Below are positions 16,138 through 25,243 of a stretch of DNA of 32,147 nt, piece by piece. A program made the translations under genes and the position numbers. Position 1 is the first letter of the stretch; every line of letters starts with the position of its first letter. Below the pieces are notes generated by a model. It did no database searches, was not told where the DNA came from, and saw only the letters and a program-made list of their open reading frames with translations. Origin of the DNA: Acidithrix ferrooxidans (lineage in GTDB: Bacteria; Actinomycetota; Acidimicrobiia; Acidimicrobiales; Acidimicrobiaceae); the NCBI RefSeq assembly GCF_000949295.1, contig NZ_JXYS01000089.1:1-32147 (forward strand). The letters are read 5' to 3'.

Positions 16138-16872
16138 ATGAATCAAACGATTTTGAACGCGGAGGAACTCAGTCAGGTCTATGGAACGATTACAGCCGTA
16201 GACAACTTTACTGTGAAAATTTATCCAGGTGAGCTTGTAGGCCTATTAGGTCCAAACGGTGCGGGCAAAAGTTCTACCATGCGAATGCTTACCGGTCTCG
16301 TTGCGCCTTCGAAAGGTAGCGTCACATATCGCGGTTATGACATTGCTGATGATCCCATAGATGCCCGTAGACACTTTGGTTATGTGGCTGAGCAACCTAT
16401 GATCATACCTTATCTGACGGGTATTGAGTACGTGGAATTTGTTGCTGGAATGTATGGTATCGACGGCAAAACGGCTAAGTGCCGAGCAGAACCCTATCTA
16501 GAGCGATTTCGGCTGACTGGTGCCATTTACAAAAGAGCTGATCAATATTCTCACGGAATGCAGCAAAAGATCGCATTTATTGCGCAGTTGGTTCACGAGC
16601 CTGATCTCCTGTTGGCCGATGAACCGAGCGTAGGGCTAGATCCTGACGGAATCTTGGAGATGCAAAAGACATTTCGCGAATATGTGGAATCTGGTAATTC
16701 AATTCTTCTGTCCACGCACCAGCTTGAAATGGCCGAAGGAATTTGTAGTCGCGTACTCATTTTGTCCAAGGGGGTTCTGCTGGCAGATCAACGTATTGAT
16801 GAAAACTTGCTCGAATCACATAGCAACCTTCAGAATTACTTTTTTTCCTTGACCAAAGGAACTGAACGATGA
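16138..16872 (+). CDS. ABC transporter ATP-binding protein
   Basis: A 244-residue nucleotide-binding subunit. Walker A is GPNGAGKSS (38-46), the Q-loop is AEQP (85-88), the signature is YSHGMQQK (137-144; SHGMQ in place of the common LSGGQ), Walker B is LLLADEP (157-163), the D-loop is SVGLD, and the H-loop is STHQ. The SxGMxQ signature and the Ccm/Nat-like layout are typical of ABC-2 type exporters and antibiotic/bacteriocin-immunity transporters. I chose ATG 16138, preceded by GGAAGAG; the longer reading from 16075 adds an unrelated polar segment. It overlaps the permease gene by four bases (ATGA), so the two form one transporter. The substrate is unknown. Confidence 0.9.
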   Translation: MNQTILNAEELSQVYGTITAVDNFTVKIYPGELVGLLGPNGAGKSSTMRMLTGLVAPSKGSVTYRGYDIADDPIDARRHFGYVAEQPMIIPYLTGIEYVEFVAGMYGIDGKTAKCRAEPYLERFRLTGAIYKRADQYSHGMQQKIAFIAQLVHEPDLLLADEPSVGLDPDGILEMQKTFREYVESGNSILLSTHQLEMAEGICSRVLILSKGVLLADQRIDENLLESHSNLQNYFFSLTKGTER

Positions 16873-18280
16873 TCTCCTTCGTCATACGTTGGCAACTCTT
16901 TTTGCTGAAACGGCAGCTTCGATACTTTCAAAACTGGTTTCCCTTGATTATGTCAACAGTGATCCAGATGGGCGTTTTGCTCATTTTTTTTCTTGGAGGC
17001 GGAAGGAGTCTCGAAAGACCCCTTGGGGAAGTTGTTCTATTTATGTTCTTGTACTCAATGCCACAGGCCGTTGTTGGATATAGTACCCAGAAGTTAGCCA
17101 CCACCCAAGGAATCATTGGTATCTCTCCACTTCCTTCTTCTGCCAAGTCGGCTTGGGTACTATTGATGTTAAGTATCAACCACTTTCTCAGCTCATTTGG
17201 TGTTGGCTTAGCCTTGGGCATATTGGTGGCGATTCGACTATCGCCATTGGGAGGTCTTGTCATCTTCCCCTGCGCCTTTGTATTCTTCTTTGGTATGCCT
17301 TTTGGGTTTTCTGCACTACTTGAATTGGTGATCAAAACATTCAAGCCAAAGGAGCCTCAAAAAGTATTTGCCCTTGCTGGCTTTTTGATAATGATGCTCG
17401 GTTTCCTCTCTTTGGCTATCTTTGGCAAGCAAAGTAAACCTTGGCTTGAGAAGGTCGGGAAAGGAATTCTTGACGTTGGAACTCTGAACACGCATGCATT
17501 TCCGATAGTGGCTGCCGCCATGATCATCGGCATTGGTGGCTATTGTTTGCGTGTCGTTGTCACCTTGCGCTCGCAAGAAGAGATCAAGGTTATGAAATTC
17601 AAGTCAACTAGCAAGATCTATCGTTCAAAGAGCGCTCCTCATGGTTTGAATAATATGCTTCATTGGGTTGAGGCCATCTACTACAAGCGACGAAGGGCTG
17701 AATTCATCGCCCCTATCCTTATGATATTTGCCTTCACCTTTTTTCAACACCATATGTGGATGTCTGGAGTGGCGATTGCTTCGGGGATATTGGGAGCTTC
17801 ACAACTTCGTTACTTAACTGGGGTCAAAGGGTTGCCGTTGTTGTTCGTAGCACCCGTCTCTCTCTCTCGAAGGTATGGTATTCGCGCATCATCTCATCTT
17901 TGCCCGTGATAGTTGCCTTTTGGGTACTTTCACTTTTGGTAGCGTTAGCGTCATTGGGCCATTTAGCTGTCGTTGAGATGGTAACCAGTCTCGCAGTGGC
18001 CTTCGCGAGCTTCATAGCTGCTTCAGTAGTACAATTTGTCTTTCGTTCGGGCGATATTGATTCATCAAAAACAGAGAGTCCAAAAAAGCGAAGAACTGTG
18101 ATAATGGTATTATCTATGGTTTTTGTGCTGGTGGCAATCCCGTTTGGGTTAGCAACTCGCTCTTATAGCCATGCGCTTTTTGGGACAATTTTGTCTTTGG
18201 CAATTATTCTTAGCTCGTTTTTCACGGGCCGCCATTTGCTAAATAATTCCAAGCCTTTGCGTTACCTTTGGGCCAATTGA
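16869..18280 (+). pseudogene. ABC transporter permease, out of frame at a (TC)6 tract
   Basis: The first frame (16869-17909) encodes a polytopic membrane protein: FPLIMSTVIQMGVLLIFFLG, then repeated hydrophobic segments and VAPVSLS. It derails into RRYGIRASSHLCP and stops. The second frame (open from 17756 to 18280) continues naturally as SKVWYSRIISSLPVIVAFWV with further membrane spans and ends YLWAN. The switch lies in (TC)6 at 17857-17868. Removing one TC unit gives VAPVSLSKVWYSRII and a single 469-residue permease ending at 18280. The gene is therefore either recently inactivated, phase-variable by slipped-strand mispairing, or carries a sequencing error. It is coupled to the ATPase gene upstream. 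I count roughly ten membrane spans in the joined protein. Confidence 0.85.
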
Positions 18281-19646
18281 AGAACGCTGGTTCCGCTTGG
18301 AAGAGACCGTTTTTTTATGATTGTCTGTCTACCGGTGATGGGCATTTTTCCAATTGTTGCTTCCAACTACTTGATGCCAAGTTGATTGTTAGAGTGACTT
18401 ACTTTCGATTTGTGGCGTCAGTTTTATCGTTATGTCGCGGGTATGGTTGGCTAAATGGGTAAGAGATTGAAGGTGGCATCTTCGTTGACCTCAGCGCAAG
18501 GCCACCGATTAATTGGCCAACTGCTGGTGTGAGTTTGGCATGCGTGGTGTACAAGGAAGAAACTATTGTGAACTCCAAAGAAGATACCCTATGCATCCGA
18601 GGTCAGCTGAGCAGCTGTGCTGAAGAAGCTCACATATGAGGAGAACGTGCTCAGTGAGGGTGCAACGCAAAGTGATGTTGTCAATTTATCGTTAAAATCC
18701 AATCGCGCTGTGATCGGGATACTACTTGGTAAACATTCCTACGATGCATTTAAGGGAACCGACGGGTAACTTTCACAAAGAAGGCGAATATAAAGATCAG
18801 TGTTCTAGAGAAGATCGTCGCTGACCCAATTCTTGATACCGCAATTGCCAGGTAGCTGACGGTTGAAAACTTTTAAAACCAAATTCTCATGAGTTGGTAG
18901 TTCTAAAGATACCTTTTGCGAACTATGAGTTCGTACTGGCCTAGTTTTGGTCGTCTAATAGAACTAGCGTTTCGTTCTGGCGGCATTGAATTTAGTAGCG
19001 CCCGTCGATACCACACTTGGGTGAACTTTGAACCTATTTGCCGCACCTCTTATGGAAATGCCTTCTTTATTTGGCGAGGTTCTGATAGTCTCATATAGTT
19101 GCACTGTTAGCATCTTTTTCCATCTTTCGAGTCGTTTCCCATAAACTCAATAATAGGAAATATTGTGTCTAAGAGTGGGGCCACCTAGTCAAGCCGATTG
19201 GGGCCAAATTGCTCCGGTGTTTCCAGGGGATCTATAAAGTTCGACAGATGAATTCCTTTAGCCGACTTCTAAGGCGTTTGGCAGCGTTGATAGTTTGGAC
19301 GAAGCCAATTTCAGTTCTTGGCTATCTCCAAGCAAATAATCCATCTGAGATCTCTCCGTGGTAGTATCCGAGTGATTGCAGATGGTGAATGGGCTATATC
19401 TTGGCCGTTCAGGCTTTTTGGCTGTGGCCGCCCGGGAGGGTCTCGGTGGAACGATCGGTACCATCGAGTGGAATGCTGCGACAGGTGACCCAGCCGAAGC
19501 GGGCCCTGTTGATCTCGACGAAGACCATGGGCTAGGTGTTATAGCTGCCGAGGCCAACCGTCAGACTAACACTGGTCTTAGGCCATTTGTCCATTGGCTC
19601 CTCGTGGGAAATAGCTATATGCGATTGTTCAAGATGACATTTATTG
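18281..19646. other. About 1.4 kb with no recognisable gene
   Basis: Frames are short and broken. 18300-18390 encodes a short hydrophobic run (RFFMIVCLPVMGIFPIVASN) ending in a stop, possibly a remnant of another permease. 18780-18850 reads TKKANIKISVLEKIVADPIL in one frame, faintly like a nitrogen-regulatory PII end, too short to call. 19376-19690 is open and Gly/Ala-rich but unrecognised. I see decayed DNA here. Confidence 0.4.
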
Positions 19647-20330
19647 CTAGGCAAGTTCCTGCCACATTAGCCAATGACCTGATCGATTGAGAACGTATAG
19701 CTCAATGGAGAGTCCTGGGTCACAGGCTGCTACCGTTGCGGTTGCTGAATTGCAGACCACGATCAAGGGGCTGTCTCTTACTATCTTTGCGAAGCAACCT
19801 GAGTAGGCGCTAAGAGGTGTCGGTCGAGAGATCTGTATTTGTACGTGTTCTGCGCTCGCGGCAGACATGACTGGATTTTGTGAGGGTCCTAGTGAGACCT
19901 GGGCCCATAGGGCTCTATCCGATAAGCTAAGCCGCGTCGCTATTGAAGAGGCCATGAGCCACTCTCGGGTCGTCTGGATCAAGGAGGTTCGCAGCTGCCC
20001 AGTAGGATTTGCATCAGCACCAACTCCAAGGGGATTGGGACAGGAAGAGTATTTGGTGCCAGCGAGAGGAGGAGGATATAGCGATTGATCGGACTCCAAT
20101 TTTGCCTCAGTAGCGGCTAAACTCGTCGTCACCGCCGCGGTTGTGGTGGTGGAGTTAGGAACACTAAGTGTTGTAGAGGTAGTTGTAATACTGGTTCGTG
20201 GCGTCAACGTAGTGCTTGAGGTCGCCACCGACGTACCACAGGCGGACAATAGGATCGTAGAACACACTAACAATTGACCTTGGGTCAGTCGCTTTCGGAC
20301 CTGCCACCGGGCGTATTTGGGCGATTTCAT
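19647..20330 (-). CDS. Putative lipoprotein with Ser/Thr-rich linker
   Basis: A 227-residue protein starting KSPKYARWQVRKR after the initiator Met. A hydrophobic core (LLVCSTILLSAC) then ends in a lipobox L-S-A-C with the lipid-bearing Cys at residue 31, so it should be anchored on the outer face of the membrane. Next comes a ~40-residue Ser/Thr-rich linker, typical of actinobacterial lipoproteins, then a ~150-residue globular part with Cys residues (KYSSCPNPLG, YSGCFAKIV, VVCNSA, AACDPG) that could form disulphides, ending HWLMWQELA. I do not recognise the domain. An ATG seven codons upstream (20351) is also possible. It stands alone, with no gene for over 1 kb upstream. Confidence 0.72.
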   Translation of the reverse strand: MKSPKYARWQVRKRLTQGQLLVCSTILLSACGTSVATSSTTLTPRTSITTTSTTLSVPNSTTTTAAVTTSLAATEAKLESDQSLYPPPLAGTKYSSCPNPLGVGADANPTGQLRTSLIQTTREWLMASSIATRLSLSDRALWAQVSLGPSQNPVMSAASAEHVQIQISRPTPLSAYSGCFAKIVRDSPLIVVCNSATATVAACDPGLSIELYVLNRSGHWLMWQELA

Positions 20331-20351
20331 CACTTTAAGGTTCCATGGCAA

Positions 20352-21532
20352 ATAATTCTGTCGATAATACGGTCGATACGGATATTTCCGCTCTTTTTCG
20401 ACTACATGATATTGAGTTTATCGTGACTCGATCTTTAGCTCTCCGTGACCCTTTTGCATTGCATGGTTTTGCATTCTTGCAGTTTCCTTTCCTTGACTGA
20501 AGTAGCGTGATGCACTTTGGATCTTGTGGAATGGATGGCTGATTTAACGAGAGTTCTAATGAGCCTGTGTGACCTTATGTCCTGCAGGCGACATCGGCAA
20601 GCCTTAGGTCCTTATCAGGTTGTGCCAGTTCGAAGATTAATAGGGTGCGCCAATAGTTATGGAGGGGAACCTAATGTGTTTGGTGTCGCCTTCATCTATC
20701 TCGCGCGCGAAAGGATGATAGGAGTTGGATCTAGTTCGAACCAGCAAATACACTGACGGTCACCGCTAATCATCAGCCCTCAAAAATGAACCAATTCGAT
20801 GGAACCAATTCGACAAATCTATCGATCTATCTGTAGATACAGTGTGTGGAAATGAGTTCTGGGAAAGATCGGCGATCGATGCTGGCGAATTCCCAAGTCT
20901 GTTGTGGCTGCACGAGCTCATAGCCTAAGTGACCTCACGTAAAGGATCCTTTTTCTCCAAGGCACTCGTAAATCCCAAGTGACGCTAGATGCCATTTGCC
21001 AAAGCCACCCGAGACCCGGCCCCCTTCAAATCGGCCCCCTTTCGAACCGTATTAAGCCCTTATTATCGATGACATAAAGGCGCGACTGAGAGCACCGAGT
21101 TGACTTCCTCGATTGAAAATGCCTAACGGTTCAGGCTCGTGCACAACAAAGGGCATAGCTTTTTTGATTAGTGTTTCTACTTGTCACGGATTTGTAGATT
21201 TGTGCCCCGAATCTCCCTGTCCAAAGGTAATGTTTGAATCTTCGTTTTTAGAAGATCTAAAGCCTTAGGATGACGCTGAAAGAGCTGCCTACCATGACGA
21301 CCATCGACTCTCTAGAACTGACTGACCGTGGTTGATTGGTCGAAAGACGAAGTAATCATTGATCCAATCAAGCGATCATGTGGGTGTTTTGGATATTGCT
21401 CTGGATTAATTGGTGTAGTTTTCTTTGGTTTTTTAGGCGAGCTTGCACCAGATGTGGCAATTACCAGATGGTCCGTTCGCTTTTTATCGTCTATAGTCGC
21501 ATTATCTAGGAAGCTTGAACGATGGGTAGGAT
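20352..21532. other. About 1.2 kb between lipoprotein and RidA-hydrolase fusion, no gene recognised
   Basis: Small open frames (20517-20756, 21328-21609) resemble nothing known and lack good start sites. A short direct repeat, AACCAATTCGA, occurs twice near 20789-20813, and a GGCCCCCTT motif twice near 21020-21042. The promoters of the two flanking genes, which point away from each other, must lie in this stretch, but I could not place them. Confidence 0.4.
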
Positions 21533-22735
21533 ATGACTTCGCAATTAGATCGATATTCTGTGGCAGGGCTAGGGCGTCTTCGAGAGTTCTCTCACGCCGC
21601 TATGAGTGATGATTTGATCTTTGTATCGGGCACATTGGGAACCTCTGAAGATTTAGGACTAGTTGATGGTGGGATCGGACCACAGACGATCCAATGTCTG
21701 GGGAATATCGAACGGATCTTAAACGAGGTCGGATCGTCCTGGAACGACGTATTGAAGGTGAGCGTCTTCGTTGCGGATATGGCTAACTTTGATGCCATGA
21801 ATCGTTCCTATGCCAGCTTCTTTGACCAGGAGCCACCAGCTCGGATAACAATCGGCGGGGTCGTCTTAGCGTTGGGCGCCGCGGTGGAGATCGAATGTGT
21901 GGCAAGGCGTCATCGTCCTGAGAGGGTCTGGAGTGCGAAAGATATTCCACGCAGGACGGGTTTTTTCGACAATGAAGGCGAGTCCCTCTATTATGAAGTT
22001 ATTGGTGAAGGTGGAGTGCCGTTAATCTTGAGCCATGGTGCGGGAGGAAATCACGCTTCATGGTATCAGCAGGTGGCTGAGTTCGCTCGTGATCGTATGG
22101 TCGTAACTTGGGACCATAGGGGGTATGGGCGCTCCAGCGATCGTGCGGGATTGTCTGGACCAGAAGTGGCGGCACGAGATCTTTTGGCGTTGGTAAAGGA
22201 GCTGTCTATTGGCAAGGCAGACTTCGTCGGACAATCCATGGGAGGATGGAGCGTCGTTGGAGCTGCACTAATGGAGCCATCTTTATTTCGCCGGTTGGTC
22301 TTAGCGGATACACTAGGTGGTTTTATAACCCCTGAAATTCAAGCGGCTGTCGCATCCTCGAAGGGTTTTGAGATCCAGTCCACCGATCATCTTGGTGGTC
22401 ACCCAGCCCTGTCTCTTTCGTTTACGCAAAGGTTTCCAGATCGAGCACACCTCTATCAGTGCCTATCCGCAATGGGAAGTGTCGACGGTCAGGTCATGAT
22501 CCCCCGTTTGCTTGCACATACTCATTCAAAGGAAGATGCGGACTCACTCACCATGGCGATCTTATGTCTCGTTGGAGATAGAGATCCTCTCTTTCCTCCT
22601 AGATCGATTCGGGCTCTTACCGATCTTCTTCCCGATGCCCGCATTACGGAGATTACCGGCTGTGGCCACTCTCCATATTTTGAAGATCCCCAGGCGTGGA
22701 ATTTTGCAGTCAGATCCTTTTTGGATAGGCAATAG
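21533..22735 (+). CDS. Fusion of a RidA-family (YjgF/UK114) domain and an alpha/beta-hydrolase
   Basis: A 400-residue two-domain protein. Residues ~1-126 are a RidA/YjgF domain: LIFVSGTLG (28-36), VLKVSVFVADMANFDAMNRS, then PPARITIGGVVLALGAAVEI and EC (101-122). Arg104 matches the substrate-carboxylate Arg needed for enamine/imine deamination. Residues ~142-400 are an alpha/beta-hydrolase: LSHGAGGNHASW (oxyanion region, 167-178), DHRGYGRS, nucleophile elbow GQSMGG with Ser235, GDRDPLFPP with Asp351, and GCGH with His379. In known pathways RidA proteins (RutC) and alpha/beta-hydrolases (RutD) act on successive or related intermediates as separate proteins, so this may channel an unstable enamine or hydrolyse its product (inference). 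ATG 21533 follows GGGTAGG. No catabolic operon adjoins it. Confidence 0.88.
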   Translation: MTSQLDRYSVAGLGRLREFSHAAMSDDLIFVSGTLGTSEDLGLVDGGIGPQTIQCLGNIERILNEVGSSWNDVLKVSVFVADMANFDAMNRSYASFFDQEPPARITIGGVVLALGAAVEIECVARRHRPERVWSAKDIPRRTGFFDNEGESLYYEVIGEGGVPLILSHGAGGNHASWYQQVAEFARDRMVVTWDHRGYGRSSDRAGLSGPEVAARDLLALVKELSIGKADFVGQSMGGWSVVGAALMEPSLFRRLVLADTLGGFITPEIQAAVASSKGFEIQSTDHLGGHPALSLSFTQRFPDRAHLYQCLSAMGSVDGQVMIPRLLAHTHSKEDADSLTMAILCLVGDRDPLFPPRSIRALTDLLPDARITEITGCGHSPYFEDPQAWNFAVRSFLDRQ

Positions 22736-23050
22736 TCTTTGAGATCTCGCCAATAAAAGGTCGGATCTTGATGCTTTGCAAGGGGTTTTCTTGCAAAAGG
22801 AGGGTTGTGACGGCGAGGTTTCGAGATGGAATAGCCAATTTATAGTTAGGGTTTTTTTGTGGCAATTCCTTTTGACTAATCGATTTTTTTGAGGGAGCTG
22901 CTTTGAGTAAAAGCGGCGCCCTCAAAGCATTGTTCGAATTAAAGTCAAAGTCCACTCCTTTGTCGAAGGTCATACCTTGTGTCATTTGAGGTGCCATGAC
23001 GAGAATGGGACTAAATCACCCACCTTTACCACCGGGGCGTAACTGTTCGC
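22736..23050. other. Convergent intergenic region with two hairpins
   Basis: The fusion gene and lysR converge here. A perfect 8-bp hairpin is TTTGCAAG at 22775-22782 with CTTGCAAA at 22790-22797. A longer one spans 22888-22926 (TTTGAGGG...CCCTCAAA with an inner GCTGCTTT/AAAGCGGC stem, one mismatch). Neither has a U-run on the expected side, but both are well placed to end transcripts from the two strands. Confidence 0.5.
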
Positions 23051-23965
23051 CTACAAGGCAGACTTGGATTCTTTGGCGATCTTTAGGAACTTCAGAGTTG
23101 GTTCGTCTAGGTCGGATTCGTTTCTCCAAATGGCCCTAATTTCTCGAGATAGCGAGAGGCCTTCGATTTGAACTTCGACCATTTTTCCACGTTCGATATC
23201 ATCGTGGACTGCTAACCAACTAATTACAGCTGGGCCGAGTCTGCCTTCAATGGCTGATTTGATAGCCGTGGTGGAGGAGAGTTCAGCGATTGGAGTAACT
23301 AGGGCTCCATGGGGTTTGAGGGATTCCTCGAGTACTTCACGGGTTCCTGAACCAGTTTCACGAAGGACGAGAGGTGTCTTTGCGAGTTGATCGATCGAAA
23401 CTATCCGGTTTTGTTTTGCCCAGGGGTGGTTTGGCGCAACGACAACTACTAGACGATCGTGGTAAACGATTTGGCACTGAAGATCTTTTGGATAATCAAT
23501 ACCCTCGACGAAAGCTAGATTTACGCTACCGTTGGCGAGCAGACGTATGACTTCGGAAGAGTTGCCCATTGTTATGGCTACTGTTAGAGCCGGATCGTGG
23601 TCGTGGAGGGCCACGAGCCATTTGGGCACTAGGTATTCGGCTACGGTCATGCTAGCACCGACTGCTAGGTGCGAGGTTTTGCCTTTGCGAAGCGCTGTCG
23701 ATCCAATCTGAAGGTTGGCTATTGCAACTAGTACCACTTCCGCCCATTCCACTACTGCCAAACCATTAGCGGTCAACTGAGCTCTTCCGCTCGAGCGATC
23801 GATGAGGGTCAGCCCTAGAGTTCTCTCGAGTTCTTTAAGTCTCATGCTCGCAGCCGGTTGGCTGATCCTATGGGCTATCGCGGCTTCGGTGATCGAGCCA
23901 AGGCCTGCAACGCTCTTTAGAAGGTCAAGTGATAGAGCGTCTGGAATTGGTTCAGATAATGGCAT
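23051..23965 (-). CDS. LysR-family transcriptional regulator
   Basis: A 304-residue LysR-type regulator. An N-terminal winged helix-turn-helix (residues ~10-69: LDLLKSVAGLGSITEAAIAH, ISQPAASMRLKELERTLG) is followed by a substrate-binding domain of the CysB/CbbR-like kind (LAVGASMTVAEYLVPKWL, VNLAFVEG, VVVAPNHPW). It is divergent from a YeiH-type exporter, the same pairing as yeiE-yeiH in enterobacteria, so it probably controls that gene and its own. A palindrome with overlapping -10 elements lies between them. On the minus strand TATTAT ends 11 bases before the ATG, so the mRNA may be nearly leaderless. The effector is unknown. Confidence 0.9.
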   Translation of the reverse strand: MPLSEPIPDALSLDLLKSVAGLGSITEAAIAHRISQPAASMRLKELERTLGLTLIDRSSGRAQLTANGLAVVEWAEVVLVAIANLQIGSTALRKGKTSHLAVGASMTVAEYLVPKWLVALHDHDPALTVAITMGNSSEVIRLLANGSVNLAFVEGIDYPKDLQCQIVYHDRLVVVVAPNHPWAKQNRIVSIDQLAKTPLVLRETGSGTREVLEESLKPHGALVTPIAELSSTTAIKSAIEGRLGPAVISWLAVHDDIERGKMVEVQIEGLSLSREIRAIWRNESDLDEPTLKFLKIAKESKSAL

Positions 23966-24035
23966 AAGAATTACTTATAATACCATAATGTAGGCGGGTC
24001 ATAGCCTCGGGTACGCGAGCCATATCGTCTTTTAT
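23966..24035. promoter_or_regulatory. Divergent lysR/yeiH promoter and operator
   Basis: The inverted repeat TTAT-AATACC-ATAA spans 23975-23988. It contains a consensus -10 TATAAT on the plus strand (23976-23981) and TATTAT on the minus strand (23982-23977). The two -10s overlap, so both promoters would be covered by one bound regulator. No clear -35 is present on either side, suggesting dependence on an activator. Confidence 0.55.
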
Positions 24036-25115
24036 ATGGACCCAAATATAACGCCACCAGATACTGAACAAGCCGATGGAGATGTCGTTCAAAATCGATT
24101 TTCTCCTTCGTATTTAATGACCTTGATCCCAGGTGTTGGGGTAGCAGCTGTGATAACTGCGATTGCTACCTACTTGGGACATTTGTTCCCAATAGTCGGC
24201 TCGCCCGTCTTTGCAATTCTTTTTGGTGCGATATCGACGATCTTTATCAAGTTACCGTCTTCTTTTGCACCGGGGGTCCGCTTTACCTCCCGCGGAATCC
24301 TACAAGCTTCGGTAGTCCTTCTAGGCCTCGGCCTCTCACTCTCACAGGTGTTGAGAGTTGGGGCATCTTCGCTTCCTGTCTTGGCGGGAACGCTATTGGC
24401 TGCTATCGGTGGGGGTTTTTTAGTTGGACGGTTACTTAAGATAGAACCCGATATCTCACTTTTGGTCTCAGTCGGGACTGGAATTTGTGGAGCCTCTGCC
24501 ATTGCAGCCATGAGCGCAACCATCGCGGCGACTGAATCTGAAATTGCCTATTCGATAGCGACTATCTTCACCTTTAACGTGGCTGCTGTCTTGACATTTC
24601 CTCTATTGGGCCACTTGATTGGTATGAGTTCACGCTCTTTTGGCCTTTTTGCCGGCACTGCGGTAAATGATATGTCGTCAGTCGTAGCGGCAGCCACGGT
24701 TTTCTCCGGAGCCTCAGTTGGATACGCAGTGATTGTGAAGTTGACTCGAACACTTGCTATCGTGCCTTTGACGGTTGGAACTGCACTCATTCGACAGCGT
24801 CGACATGAGGATCCTGCTTCGTCATCACTCGCAGTCTTTTCTCGTCAAATACGTAAGGGATTCCCTCCCTTTATACTCTTTTTCCTATTGGCAGTAGTGG
24901 TAAGTTCTATTGGAATCGTGCCAACCTTTGTACGAGTTCATGTCTCTACCGTCGCGACTGTGATGATTACCGCAGCGTTGGCTGCCATTGGGCTTTCCAT
25001 CCGTTTTGATCAGATTAGGCGTGCAGGTTTCAAGCCTTTAGCAATGGGTGCCATTCTTTGGGTATTGGTGGCTGGCGTGAGCCTATCTTTGCAGACATTT
25101 TTACATATCAAATAG
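24036..25115 (+). CDS. YeiH/UPF0324-family putative sulfate exporter
   Basis: A 359-residue membrane protein of the UPF0324/YeiH (PSE) family. About ten hydrophobic spans are visible, with family signatures SRGILQASVVLLGLGLSLSQ and VGTGICGASAIAAMS (a half-membrane Gly-rich loop). TAVNDMSSVVAAATVFS and KLTRTLAIVPLT are also present. The family is named for a predicted role in sulfate export, but the substrate is not firmly established. The divergent LysR gene probably regulates it. The ATG at 24036 has no evident Shine-Dalgarno; the leader from the predicted promoter would be ~48 bases. Two strong hairpins follow the stop. Confidence 0.9.
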   Translation: MDPNITPPDTEQADGDVVQNRFSPSYLMTLIPGVGVAAVITAIATYLGHLFPIVGSPVFAILFGAISTIFIKLPSSFAPGVRFTSRGILQASVVLLGLGLSLSQVLRVGASSLPVLAGTLLAAIGGGFLVGRLLKIEPDISLLVSVGTGICGASAIAAMSATIAATESEIAYSIATIFTFNVAAVLTFPLLGHLIGMSSRSFGLFAGTAVNDMSSVVAAATVFSGASVGYAVIVKLTRTLAIVPLTVGTALIRQRRHEDPASSSLAVFSRQIRKGFPPFILFFLLAVVVSSIGIVPTFVRVHVSTVATVMITAALAAIGLSIRFDQIRRAGFKPLAMGAILWVLVAGVSLSLQTFLHIK

Positions 25116-25140
25116 GGTTATTCTTTGCTGGAGAGCGGTT

Positions 25141-25170
25141 GAAGTCGCAAGGAGTATCCAGTGCGACTTC
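25141..25170. terminator. Perfect 9-bp hairpin after yeiH
   Basis: GAAGTCGCA (25141-25149) pairs with TGCGACTTC (25162-25170), loop of 12 bases. It lies 25 bases after the yeiH stop, in a convergent intergenic region, and is the first of two adjacent hairpins. Confidence 0.55.
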
Positions 25171-25173
25171 ATA

Positions 25174-25229
25174 GGTTTGGAGGCCAAGGAGGGCTACCTG
25201 TAAAAATGGTATCCTTTGGTCTCCAAACC
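25174..25229. terminator. Second, larger hairpin between yeiH and carbonic anhydrase genes
   Basis: GGTTTGGAGGCCAAGGA (25174-25190) pairs with TCCTTTGGTCTCCAAACC (25212-25229) through G-U wobbles that exist only in plus-strand RNA; on the other strand they become C/A mismatches. This asymmetry suggests it mainly serves the yeiH transcript. Confidence 0.6.
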
Positions 25230-25243
25230 ATAACCTAAAGGTG

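Noticed and set aside
18780-18850. Fragment of a PII nitrogen-regulatory protein
   Set aside because: Only about 25 residues look similar, without the T-loop or ATP-binding motifs; too weak to annotate.
19258-19557. 99-residue minus-strand frame rich in Ser/Pro/Ala
   Set aside because: Biased composition and position opposite another frame suggest a shadow; no start site or family match.
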